NCBI GenBank assembly: GCA_963767645.1
Contig: CAVYEW010000004.1
Location: 372,001 to 436,000, forward strand
Length of the DNA: 64,000 bases
From: DATFDN01 sp963767645
GTDB lineage: Bacteria; Pseudomonadota; Alphaproteobacteria; Acetobacterales; Acetobacteraceae
Reading direction: 5' to 3'
A program made the position numbers and the translations under genes. This document shows positions 52,872 through 62,763 of the stretch, piece after piece. The notes under the pieces were generated by a model. That model ran no database searches. It saw only the letters and a list, made by a program, of their open reading frames with translations, and was not told the origin of the DNA. The stretch's first letter is position 1. Each line of letters begins with the position of its first letter.

Positions 52872-53924
52872 ATGCTCCAGGGACAGGCCTTGTCAAGGGT
52901 CGCGCCCGCTTCGCACTCGCGCCGTTTCGCGGACGCGTTCGCCGCGCTGGACCTTGGCACCAATAACTGCCGCTTGCTGATCGGCGCCCCCGCCGGCGAC
53001 GGGTTTCGGGTCCTGGACAGCTTCAGCCGCATCGTCCGCCTGGGCGAGGGACTGCAACGCACCGGCCGGCTCAGCGAAGCTGCCATGACCCGCGCCATGG
53101 CGGCCCTGCACGCCTGCACCGCACGGCTGCAGCACCGTAACCTGCGCGGCTTGCGCGCGGTCGCCACCGAAGCCTGCCGTCGGGCCGAGAACGGCAGCGA
53201 CTTTCTCCATCAGGTACGGGCCGAGACCGGTCTCGATATCGACGTCATCTCCTCCCGCGAAGAGGCGGAACTTGCGCTCGAGAGCTGCGCGCAGCTTCTG
53301 ACCGGCAACGCGCGGCGGGCGCTGTTGTTCGACATCGGCGGGGGCTCGACCGAGCTTGCCTGGGTCCGCCTCGACGGCGCCGGCCCGCCGGTGCTGATCG
53401 GCTACGCATCGCTGCCTGTCGGGGTCGTAACCCTGGCGGAGCATTATGCCGGGCAGGCGTTTTCCGCGGAGGGGTTCGAGGCGATGGCTGACGACATCGC
53501 CGCCCGCCTCGCTCCGTTTGAAGCCGTCCACTGCATCGCCCGCGAGATCCGCGGCGGTGACGTGCTCCTGCTGGGCACCAGCGGGACAGTGACCACGCTG
53601 GCGGGGATCGCGCGCAACCTGCTCCGCTACAGCCGTCCTCTCATCGACGGCACGGTGCTGACCCGCGAGGAGGCGCGCACCGCGCTCGACCGGCTGCGCG
53701 CAATGGGTCGCGCCGGGCTGGAGCAGAACCCGTGCGTCGGGCCGGAACGGGTCGAGTTCGTGCTGCCCGGTTGCGCGATTTTCGCCGCCATCGCCCGACT
53801 ATGGCCGGCGCCCAGGCTGGTGGTCGCGGATCGCGGGCTGCGGGAAGGCATGCTGCTGCGCATGATCCGCGGCGGCGGTGGGCGCCCCAAATACCGGAAC
53901 GGGTACCGGCCTCGCCCGCCGTGA
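52872..53924 (+). CDS. Exopolyphosphatase/pppGpp phosphohydrolase
   Basis: 350-residue Ppx/GppA protein of the actin/ASKHA fold. ALDLGTNNCRLLIG (phosphate 1), ATEACRRAENG, LLFDIGGGSTELAWV (phosphate 2) and LLGTSGTVTTLAGI are present. It acts on polyphosphate or pppGpp. ATG 52872 is preferred over the upstream TTG 52836. The 176 bp before it show only GC-rich hairpins. It overlaps rlmE by four bases. Confidence 0.9.
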   Translation: MLQGQALSRVAPASHSRRFADAFAALDLGTNNCRLLIGAPAGDGFRVLDSFSRIVRLGEGLQRTGRLSEAAMTRAMAALHACTARLQHRNLRGLRAVATEACRRAENGSDFLHQVRAETGLDIDVISSREEAELALESCAQLLTGNARRALLFDIGGGSTELAWVRLDGAGPPVLIGYASLPVGVVTLAEHYAGQAFSAEGFEAMADDIAARLAPFEAVHCIAREIRGGDVLLLGTSGTVTTLAGIARNLLRYSRPLIDGTVLTREEARTALDRLRAMGRAGLEQNPCVGPERVEFVLPGCAIFAAIARLWPAPRLVVADRGLREGMLLRMIRGGGGRPKYRNGYRPRPP

Positions 53925-54604
53925 GCCGCTCGCCGCCACCATCGCCTGCGCGCGGCCTTAGCCTCCGGGTGCGCACGGCCCGAGGCCGCAGCACAAGCTC
54001 GCAGCGATGGCTCGCGCGCCAGCTCAACGACCCCTACGTGCAGGCCGCGCGGCGTGAAGGCTGGCGATCGCGGGCCGCGTTCAAGCTGATCGAGCTGGAC
54101 GACCGCTTCCATCTGATCCGCCGGGGCGCGCGCGTGCTGGATTTGGGCGCGGCGCCCGGCGGCTGGACGCAGGTGGCGGTGCGGCGCGGGGCCGGGATCG
54201 TCGTGGGAATCGATCTGCTGACGATGGACCCGGTGCCCGGCGCCACGCTGATCCAGGGCGATTTCCAGGACCCGGCCATGCCGGCCCGTCTAGCCGAGAC
54301 ATTGGGCGGGTCGGCCGACCTCGTGCTGTCCGACATGGCCCCGAACACCACCGGTCATGCTGCGACGGACCATGTACGTATCATCGCCCTCGCCGAACTG
54401 GCACTGGACTTCGCCACCACGATCCTGGCGCCTGGCGGAAGCTTCGTCTGCAAAGTGTTCCAAGGCGGGTCGGAGCGGCGGATGCTGGAGCGGATGAAGC
54501 GCGTCTTCGCCCAGGTCCGCCACGCCAAGCCGCCTTCCAGCCGCAAGGAATCCAGCGAGCTCTATGTGGTGGCGACCGGCTTCCGGGGGACGATCCTGGC
54601 CTAG
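53921..54604 (+). CDS. rlmE: 23S rRNA (uridine-2552-2'-O)-methyltransferase
   Basis: 227-residue FtsJ/RlmE. SQRWLARQLNDPYVQAARRE and SRAAFKLIELDDRFHLI open the family, VLDLGAAPGGWTQVAV binds SAM and the K-D-K-E tetrad lies in FKLIELDD, LSDMAPN, CKVFQGG and SSELYVV. Start GTG 53921 overlaps the ppx/gppA stop (GTGA). This Ppx-RlmE pairing is common in alphaproteobacteria. Confidence 0.93.
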   Translation: MSRSPPPSPARGLSLRVRTARGRSTSSQRWLARQLNDPYVQAARREGWRSRAAFKLIELDDRFHLIRRGARVLDLGAAPGGWTQVAVRRGAGIVVGIDLLTMDPVPGATLIQGDFQDPAMPARLAETLGGSADLVLSDMAPNTTGHAATDHVRIIALAELALDFATTILAPGGSFVCKVFQGGSERRMLERMKRVFAQVRHAKPPSSRKESSELYVVATGFRGTILA

Positions 54605-54705
54605 CTCGCTTGCGTCCTTGCCCACACCGGCCTATGTGGGGCCGCCAAGGTCGGGCAGCCGGCGCAGGCGCGGGCGCCCGCAGCGCGAAAGGCTCGCCCC
54701 CGTCC

Positions 54706-56193
<1,488 letters not shown>

Positions 56194-56197
56194 GGCG

Positions 56198-56878
56198 ATG
56201 CCGCAGGTCGCAATCTTCGATGCCTATGGCACGCTGCTCGACGTGAACGCGGCGATGCGCGCCCACGCCGCGCAGCTGGGGCCGGACTGGCAGCGCATTA
56301 GCCAGGAGTGGCGCGCGAAGCACATCGAGTACACTTGGGTGCGCAGCCTGGCTGGCCCGGCGCAGCATCGCGATTTCTGGCTGCTTGCCCAGGACTCGCT
56401 CGCGGTCATAGCCGCCCGCCACGGCATCGCCGATGCCGGCCTTCTGGCCGATGTGCTGCGATCCTATCGCCGGCTCGATGCTTTTCCCGAAGTGCCTGAT
56501 ATGCTGCGCAGCCTGAAGGGAAAGGGAATCGCGCGCGCCATCCTGTCGAACGGAGAGCCTGCGATGCTGGCCGAGGCGGCAGAGGCTGCCGGCATCGCCG
56601 ATCTTCTGGATGACATACTGAGCGTAGAGGCGGTCGGCGTGTACAAGCCCGATCCGCGTGTCTATCGGCTGGCGACCGAACGCTTCAGCGTGCCCGCCTC
56701 CGAGATCGCGTTCTTCTCCTCGAACCCTTGGGACGCGTTCGGCGCGCGCTCTTTCGGATTCCACGTGTTTTGGGTGAATCGCATGGGGCAGCCGGACGAG
56801 TACGGATTACGGAGCAGCGTGACGGAGCTGAAAGACCTGCATGCACCTCCCCTGGAAAGCGGCGAGGCGCGGGGCTAG
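56198..56878 (+). CDS. Haloacid dehalogenase type II (HAD)
   Basis: 226-residue L-2-haloacid dehalogenase-type HAD enzyme. Nucleophile Asp8 is in VAIFDAYGTLLDV, ILSNGE is motif 2, GVYKPDPRVYRLA the Lys motif and SSNPWDAFGARSFGF the dehalogenase-specific motif 3. It hydrolyses short 2-haloacids or related compounds. It lies directly behind guaB. Confidence 0.9.
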   Translation: MPQVAIFDAYGTLLDVNAAMRAHAAQLGPDWQRISQEWRAKHIEYTWVRSLAGPAQHRDFWLLAQDSLAVIAARHGIADAGLLADVLRSYRRLDAFPEVPDMLRSLKGKGIARAILSNGEPAMLAEAAEAAGIADLLDDILSVEAVGVYKPDPRVYRLATERFSVPASEIAFFSSNPWDAFGARSFGFHVFWVNRMGQPDEYGLRSSVTELKDLHAPPLESGEARG

Positions 56879-56887
56879 GTGGAGACA

Positions 56888-57189
56888 ATGACCGTTGCAA
56901 CGCAGACTTCTGTGGAGGAGGCCGACACCGGTCTTTCCGAGCTTCTCAATCGCGTGGAGCGAGGTGAGGAGATTACCATCACGCGCGCCCGGACGTCCGG
57001 TTGCGCGCGTAGTTGCAGCGCCGCCAATGCAGGATAGCGTGGCGGCCAAGGCGCCATCGGCTCACGCTCTACAATGCAGTGTACCTGGAGCTTGCGGTGC
57101 GCCGTAGCCTCCCGCTCGCCACGTTCGATAAAGCGCTGCGCCGTGCCGCCCAGTCGGAGCAGATCGCCCTCGCCAATTCGCCCGCGTGA
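56888..57189 (+). pseudogene. Decayed VapBC-type toxin-antitoxin remnant
   Basis: MTVATQTSVEEADTGLSELL ... RGEEITITRA begins a Phd/VapB-type antitoxin. An extra C near 56990 separates it from GRPVARVVAAPPMQDS, the rest of the antitoxin. Immediately after, at ~57060, only the C-terminal part of a PIN-domain toxin remains (LTLYNAVYLELAVRRSLPLA, TFDKALRRAAQSEQIALANS) and its stop at 57187-57189. The N-terminal two thirds of VapC, including the catalytic acids, are deleted. The toxin is therefore dead. Its stop overlaps the rsmB start. Confidence 0.75.
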
Positions 57190-58494
57190 CCCCCGCTGCC
57201 CGCATCGCCGCCGCAATCGATTTGCTCGCCGCAATCGAGGCGGCGCCGAACCGTCCGGCCGACGGTGTCGCCAACGATTTCTTCCGCAGCCGCCGCTTCA
57301 TCGGCTCCGGCGATCGACGTGCCGTGTCCGATCGCGTCTGGCGCATACTGCGCGCGTGGCGCCGGCTGAGCTGGTGGCTGGCGCGCAACGCATGCGATCC
57401 CACGCCCCGGTTGCTGGTCGGCGCCTCGCTGATGACCGAAGGCTGGCGACTGTCCGGCTTGGAGCAGACCTTCTCGGGCGGGCGCTTCGCCCCCACGCCG
57501 CTCTCCTCGGTCGAGCGGAGAGCGCTCGCCCGAATAGAGGATCATACGCTCGATCATCCTGACATGCCCGATCCAGTACCGGCTGGAACTGCCGGACTGG
57601 ATCGTTCCCAAGCTGACGGCCCGCTTCGGTGACAAACTGACGGCCGAAGCGGCGGCACTGAATGCTCCAGCACCGCTCGACCTGCGGGTAAACCTGCTGA
57701 AGGCGACGCGCGGGCAGGTGCGGGACGCACTCGCCGCGGAGGGGGTCAAGGCGATCGAGACCCCGCTCTCACCTTGGGGGCTGCGCGTCGCGGAGCGCCG
57801 GACGATAACGACCGGCGCGGCGTTCCGCTCGGGACTCGTGGAGATCCAGGACGAGGGCAGCCAAGTGGTCGCCTCCTTGACCGGCGCGCGGCCAGGAATG
57901 CGGGTAGCCGATCTTTGCGCCGGCGCCGGCGGCAAGACGCTGGCACTGGCGATGATGATGGACAATCGCGGCTACCTGTTGGCCTGCGATGTGTCCGCTC
58001 CCCGGCTTGAGGCTGCGATCCGCCGGCTGCGCCGCGCCGGCATCTCCAACGTCGAACGGCACCTCCTCGCGCCGGGAGACAAGTTGGTGAAGCGCCGGGC
58101 CGGCAGCTTCGATCGGGTCCTGGTGGACGCTCCTTGCACCGGCACCGGAACCTGGCGGCGCAATCCGGACGCGAGGCTGCGTCTGACCGAGCAGGACCTT
58201 GCCGAACTCCGCGTCAAGCAGGAGGCTATCCTGGACGTCGGCGCAAAACTTGTTCGCACTGGCGGAGAGTTGATCTACGCTACCTGCTCCTTGCTCCCGG
58301 AAGAAAACGAGCAGCCTGTGTCCGCCTTCCTGGCCCGCCGTCCCGATTTTGCCCCGGTCCCCGCCGAGCGCGCCTGGACCCTGTCCGGTCCGGCACCCGA
58401 GCATGGTGGTTTCCTGGCTTTGACCCCAGCCCGCCACGGCACGGATGGGTTCTTCGCCGCCGTACTGGAGCGACGGGCGGAGCAATCCGCATGA
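57186..58494 (+). CDS. rsmB: 16S rRNA (cytosine-967-C5)-methyltransferase, frameshifted
   Basis: RsmB/Fmu-type RNA methyltransferase. The NusB-like N-terminal part (MTPAARIAAAIDLLAAIEAA ... SVERRALARIEDHTLDHPDM) reads in one frame. After an extra A near 57578 the protein continues as RLELPDWIVPKLTARFGDKL. ADLCAGAGGKTLALA (SAM), DAPCTGTGTWRRNPD and YATCSLLPEENE with the catalytic Cys follow. Corrected length ~435. Start GTG 57186 overlaps the VapC-remnant stop. The gene overlaps the next by ATGA. A sequencing insertion is likely. Confidence 0.87.
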
Positions 58495-59060
58495 TCAGTG
58501 TCCGCCGGGCCCGACCTGCCGACGCGCCCGCGATCGGCGCGATCCATGTCGCTGCCTGGCAGAGTGCGTATCCCGGAATCCTGCCCGGCGACTATCTCGC
58601 CCGGATGTCGGTCGCCCGCCAGGTGGCGCACTACGACGCGGCGATCCGGGGACGCGGCCACGCGCATGTGGCCACGGCGTCGGGCAAGGACGTGCCGGAA
58701 GGCTCGATGCCGCTGGTCGTCGGCTTTGCCACGTCCGGCCCTGCCCGATGGAGCGACCTGATGGGGCGACGCCTGGCCGATGGTGAGATCGAGACGCTGT
58801 ACGTGCTGGACGACTGGCGCGATCGCGGTCTCGGTCGCGGCTTGGTGCGCGCGGCGGCCGGCTCGCTCCTGGAAGCGGGCTGCCGGACCGTGTTCCTATG
58901 GGTGCTGCACGACAACCCGAGCCGCTGGTTCTACGAGCGCCTGGGCGGCCGTCCGGTGGCCGATGCCACGATCATGGTTGGCGGCCGATCCGTGGTGCAG
59001 ACGGCATTCGTATGGGACCCGATCGAAAAATTGCTGGAGCAGAGCGCTCAGGCCAAGTGA
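58491..59060 (+). CDS. GNAT-family N-acetyltransferase
   Basis: 189-residue GNAT protein. ISVRRARPADAPAIGAIHVA AWQ opens the fold, DDWRDRGLGRGLVRAAAGSL is motif A (acetyl-CoA pyrophosphate loop) and FYERLGGRPVADA motif B. The acceptor is unknown. Translationally coupled to rsmB (ATGA). Confidence 0.87.
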   Translation: MISVRRARPADAPAIGAIHVAAWQSAYPGILPGDYLARMSVARQVAHYDAAIRGRGHAHVATASGKDVPEGSMPLVVGFATSGPARWSDLMGRRLADGEIETLYVLDDWRDRGLGRGLVRAAAGSLLEAGCRTVFLWVLHDNPSRWFYERLGGRPVADATIMVGGRSVVQTAFVWDPIEKLLEQSAQAK

Positions 59061-59184
59061 GCAGCCCGCACCCGGCCCAAGCGGCGTGCTCAACGCACAG
59101 TGTTCCCCGGCCAGAGGAAGGCCCCTCCTCTGCTCCGCGGCCACGTCCCATGTCACCACCGCCGCGGTTGAGGGTAAACCATCC

Positions 59185-60111
59185 ATGAAGCTCGCCATCG
59201 TAGGCGCCGGCGCCGTCGGGCAGGCCTGCTTTCTCGCTACCGTCCTGCGCGGCGCCGCAAGCGAGATCGTCGTCGTGGACCGCACGCGGGAACGCGCGGA
59301 CGGCATGGTGACGGACATCCAATATGGTGCTGCGCTGTCGCCCTCGGTTGACCTGCGCGCCGGGGGCTACGACGACATCCGAGGCGCAGGGCTGATCATG
59401 CTCACAGCCGGCGTCAACGAGAAGGCGGGCGGAGCGACCGACCGCAGTGACCCCGAAGGCCGGCTCAAACTGCTGGCCAAGAACGCCGAGATCTACCGCG
59501 ACCTCGTCCCGCGCATCGCCAAGGCGGCACCCAGGGCGGTTCTGCTCGTCGTGACCGATCCGCCCGACGCGCTTGCCGATATCGCCCGCTCGGTGGCGCC
59601 TGACATGCAGGTGCTCTCGACCGGAACCTTCCTCGACAGCCTGCGCTTCCGCGTCCACCTCGCGCGCAAACTCGACGTCAACCCGCGCGCGGTAGAGGCG
59701 CTGGTACTGGGCGAGCACGGGACCTCGGCAGTGTTTCTCTGGTCCTCGGCGCGGGTCGGCGGGCTGTCCGTTCTCGACGCATTAGGCCAGCGTTCGCACG
59801 ATCAGGTACGCGAGGAGGTGGAAAAGGAGGTTCGTGAGGCGAACATCACCATCATCGAGGGGACCGGGGCGAGCCAGCTCGGTATCGGCATGGTTTGCGC
59901 CCGGATTGCGGAGATCGTGGCGCGCGACGAGCGCGCGGTGTTGCCGATCGGCGCCTTCAATCCCGAATACGGCGTGACCCTGTCGCTTCCCGCCGTACTG
60001 GGCCGCATGGGCGTCACCCGGACTCTGATGCCGGCGATGACCGGCCCGGAACGTGCAGCCTTGCGTGAGAGCGCCGATCACATCCGCCAAGCACTGGACA
60101 AGGCACAGTGA
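59185..60111 (+). CDS. L-lactate/malate dehydrogenase-family protein
   Basis: 308-residue LDH/MDH-superfamily oxidoreductase. GAGAVGQA (residues 7-14) binds NAD, GTFLDSLRFR holds the substrate-binding Arg and LGEHG the catalytic His. The C-terminus (AFNPEYGVTLSLPAVLGRMG) is intact. The specificity loop reads NEKAGGATDRSD, where LDH has NQKPG and MDH has xRKPG, so the specificity residue appears to be Glu and the usual PGxxR is altered. The substrate is therefore uncertain. Start ATG 59185; the 124-bp gap upstream contains a small hairpin at 59112-59132. Confidence 0.82.
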   Translation: MKLAIVGAGAVGQACFLATVLRGAASEIVVVDRTRERADGMVTDIQYGAALSPSVDLRAGGYDDIRGAGLIMLTAGVNEKAGGATDRSDPEGRLKLLAKNAEIYRDLVPRIAKAAPRAVLLVVTDPPDALADIARSVAPDMQVLSTGTFLDSLRFRVHLARKLDVNPRAVEALVLGEHGTSAVFLWSSARVGGLSVLDALGQRSHDQVREEVEKEVREANITIIEGTGASQLGIGMVCARIAEIVARDERAVLPIGAFNPEYGVTLSLPAVLGRMGVTRTLMPAMTGPERAALRESADHIRQALDKAQ

Positions 60112-60503
60112 GTTCAGGCGTGACCCGCCTGTGGCCTTGGGCAGTCGCGGCCCTGCTTGCCGCGTGCGCCAGCCTGCCCCCGGCAGTGCCGGGGCCGTAT
60201 GATGGCACCTATATCGGGACCACTCAGCTAGTGGGGTTCAGCTCCCCTGACTGGCACTGCTACTGGCAGGCGCCGCCGCTCACTGTCCGGGACAGCCGGT
60301 TCAGCGCCGATATTGATGGCGCACCCATGACCGTCCCGGTTGCTCCCGACGGCACGTTCGACCACTACGCCGCGCGGCCAGTCTACCGGCAGACCAGATA
60401 CGAAACCCCCGTCCACATCTTCGGGCGGATCGCCGGCGGGACGATGGAGGCCACCGTCCATCAGCCGCGCTGCACCTTCAAGTTGGCTCTCGGCCGACAG
60501 TAG
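60108..60503 (+). CDS. Small lipoprotein of unknown function
   Basis: 131 residues: MSSGVTRLWPWAVAALLAAC with lipobox LLAAC, then PPAVPGPYDGTYIG, a central RDSRFSADIDGAPMTV and a C-terminal CTFKLALG. The order 'GPYDGTYxG ... C ... FxxxxxG ... GRIxGGxMEAT ... C' is seen in many small alphaproteobacterial lipoproteins of unknown role. Start GTG 60108 overlaps the LDH stop (GTGA). It converges with ppsR, overlapping by ~26 bases. Confidence 0.75.
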   Translation: MSSGVTRLWPWAVAALLAACASLPPAVPGPYDGTYIGTTQLVGFSSPDWHCYWQAPPLTVRDSRFSADIDGAPMTVPVAPDGTFDHYAARPVYRQTRYETPVHIFGRIAGGTMEATVHQPRCTFKLALGRQ

Positions 60504-61368
60504 CGCGGGCGGCTTCCGCCTTCCGCCGGCGTTCGTGCCAGGCTTCCATCAGGTGCAGCACGGTTGCCGCGGTTTCCTCGATGGAGCGCCGGGTCACGTC
60601 GATCACCGGCCAGCCGCGGCGGTTGCACAGCCGCCGTGCCCATAGCAGCTCGGCCTTAACCGCCTCCTCGTCCACATAGTCGGTGCTGTTCTGGCGCATG
60701 ACCGCCTGGCTGGTTGCGGAACTGGCGATCAGCCGAAGCCGGTGGCGGCGGATTTCAATGAGCGCCGGCGCATCCAGGGTCAGGCCGATCACCGGCCGCC
60801 TGATCGCTTCCAGCCCCTCCGGCTCGGGCAGGTTGGGAACCAGCGGCACATTCGCCGCCTTGATGCCGCGATTGGCGAGATAGAAGCAGGTCGGGGTCTT
60901 GGAGCTGCGCGACACGCCGACCAGCACTACGTCGGCCTCGGTCAGCCCAGCCTGTGCCTGGCCGTCGTCATGGGCCAGCACGTAGTGCATGGCGTCGATC
61001 CGCTGGAAGTAGTCGGCGTTCAGCACGTATTGCCGCCCGGGCCGCGCGGAGGCCTGCTCGCCGATATAGTCCTGCAACAGGTTCATCACCGGATCGAGCA
61101 CGTTGACCACCGGCACGCCCAGACGCTGACACGTGCTGTCGAGGTCGGAGCGCAGCGCGCGATCCACCAGCGTCGAGAGCACCGGGCCGGGCTCCGCCTC
61201 GATCCCCTCCAGCACGCGATGGAGCTGGAAGCGGGTCCGGATCAGGCTCCAGCGATGATAGATGATGTGCGAATGCTCGAACTGCACCGTCGTCGCCCGG
61301 GCGATCGCGTTCAGCGTCTCGCCGGTGGCGTCGGAGACGAGATGCAGGTTCATCCGATCGCGGACCAT
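60478..61368 (-). CDS. ppsR: PpsR-type pyruvate, water/phosphate dikinase regulatory protein
   Basis: 296-residue DUF299 bifunctional kinase/pyrophosphorylase. LHLVSDATGETLNAIARATT is the family opening, VSRSSKTPTCFYLANRG the P-loop and PVIDVTRRSIEETAATVL the C-terminal motif. It switches PpsA or PpdK on and off by ADP- and Pi-dependent steps. ATG 61368 (MVRDRMNLH) is chosen over 61413; ATG 61353 is possible. It is divergent from hemE, as in several alphaproteobacteria. Confidence 0.92.
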   Translation of the reverse strand: MVRDRMNLHLVSDATGETLNAIARATTVQFEHSHIIYHRWSLIRTRFQLHRVLEGIEAEPGPVLSTLVDRALRSDLDSTCQRLGVPVVNVLDPVMNLLQDYIGEQASARPGRQYVLNADYFQRIDAMHYVLAHDDGQAQAGLTEADVVLVGVSRSSKTPTCFYLANRGIKAANVPLVPNLPEPEGLEAIRRPVIGLTLDAPALIEIRRHRLRLIASSATSQAVMRQNSTDYVDEEAVKAELLWARRLCNRRGWPVIDVTRRSIEETAATVLHLMEAWHERRRKAEAARATVGREPT

Positions 61369-61708
61369 GTGCGCAGCATAAGGGCCTTGGCTTGCCGGGC
61401 AAGCACGATCCAACCGAAGCGTAAGTCATGGGAATAACGGGGAGAGACCACGGGGTGCTCGTCCGCCCGACTCAGGAGTCGGGGATATCACCAGGCAGCG
61501 AGGACAGTCTGGACCGATGCCTGTCTGGCGGTGGGAGTCTCGGGAGCAGCGCTGAAGTGCCGAGTTAAATCAAATTGTTGCCGCCAACCGCTCCTGTGGG
61601 CAACTTCACTCTCGGGCTCGGCTTGTCGGGGTACCCCACGGTCCACACCCCCATATACCCCTCCTCCAAGTCTCTTAGTTCTTCTTTATCTATGAAGTGG
61701 TGAGGCCG
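61369..61708. other. ppsR-hemE intergenic region, candidate replication origin
   Basis: 340 bp with no gene. It holds the palindrome CCCGACTC-AG-GAGTCGGG (61466-61483) with two GANTC sites, a third GANTC at 61535-61539, TTAAATCAAATTGTT (61565-61579, AT-rich, a loose CtrA-like TTAA half-site), a DnaA-box-like TGTGGGCAA (61595-61603) and an AT-rich tract near 61675-61696. In Caulobacter and other alphaproteobacteria oriC lies beside hemE. The promoters of ppsR and hemE must also be here. Confidence 0.35.
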
Positions 61709-62756
61709 ATGAAGAGCGGATCGCAGTCGCGTCTCTTGCGCACCCTGGACGGAGAGGCAGTGTGGCCGCCGCCGATTTGGCTCATGCGGCAGGCCGGCCG
61801 CTATCTGCCGGAATACCATGCGACACGGGCCATGGCGGGAGACTTCATCACTCTCGCTACCACGCCAGAACTGGCGACTGAGGTGACGCTCCAGCCGCTG
61901 CGCCGGTTCGGCTTCGATGCGGCGATCCTGTTCAGCGACATCCTGATCCTGCCCTGGGCTCTGGGACACGGCTTGGCATACAAGGAAGGAGAAGGTCCGG
62001 TCCTGCCGAGACTGCGCGACGCCGCCGGACTGGCGGCGCTCCACCAAGACCGGCTGCCCGGAGCCATCGCCCCGGTGCTGGAGACCGTGCGCCGGGTGCG
62101 CGCGCGCCTCGCGGCCGAGGGCCACGACGCCGCGCTGATCGGCTTCGCTGGGGCGCCGTTCACGGTTGCCTGCTACATGGTCGAGGGCGGCGGATCGAAG
62201 GACTTCGCCGCCACGCGCCGCATGGCGCATGCGCAGCCCGAATTGTTTGCGGCCCTGATCGAGTTCTTGACGGACGCCACGATCACCTACCTCTCGGCTC
62301 AGGCCGAGGCGGGAGCACAAGCGTTGATGGTGTTCGAACTCGTGGGCGGGCGTACTGTCGCCGACCCTGTTCCGCCGGCATGTCATCGCGCCGACGCGCA
62401 GGATTGCAGCCGCGCTGAGGGCACGCGCCCCGGCCGTGCGCCTGATCGGTTTTCCGCGTCTCGCCGGCGCCATGCTGGGCGAGTACGCGGCGGCGGTCGG
62501 CATGGAAGGGATCGGCATGGACACCGCAGCTGATCCGGCTCACGCGCGCCGAACCGTGCCGGAAACCATTGCCCTGCAAGGGAACCTGGACCCGATGGCT
62601 CTCCTGGCAGGTGGCGACGCGCTGCGCGTCGAGGCGGGCAGCATCCTGGCCGCGCTACGCGGCCGACCTTTCGTGTTCAATCTTGGCCACGGCATCGTGG
62701 CGGAAACGCCGCCGGAGCATGTTGCTGCGTTGACGGAGCTGGTGCGTGCCGGCTGA
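61709..62756 (+). CDS. hemE: Uroporphyrinogen decarboxylase, frameshifted
   Basis: HemE decarboxylates uroporphyrinogen III in haem synthesis. LLRTLDGEAVWPPPIWLMRQ with AGRYLPEY, DAAILFSDILILPWALGHGL and IGFAGAPFTVACYMVEGGGS are catalytic motifs. An extra C at 62339 turns QALMVFESWAGVLSPTLFRR into VFELVGGRTV; removing it continues into RARAPAVRLIGFPRL and VFNLGHGI near the end. Corrected length ~348. Start ATG 61709 is preceded by GTGAGG; GTG 61697 is possible. As an essential gene, a sequencing insertion is the likely cause. Confidence 0.9.
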
Positions 62757-62763
62757 GGGCGAA

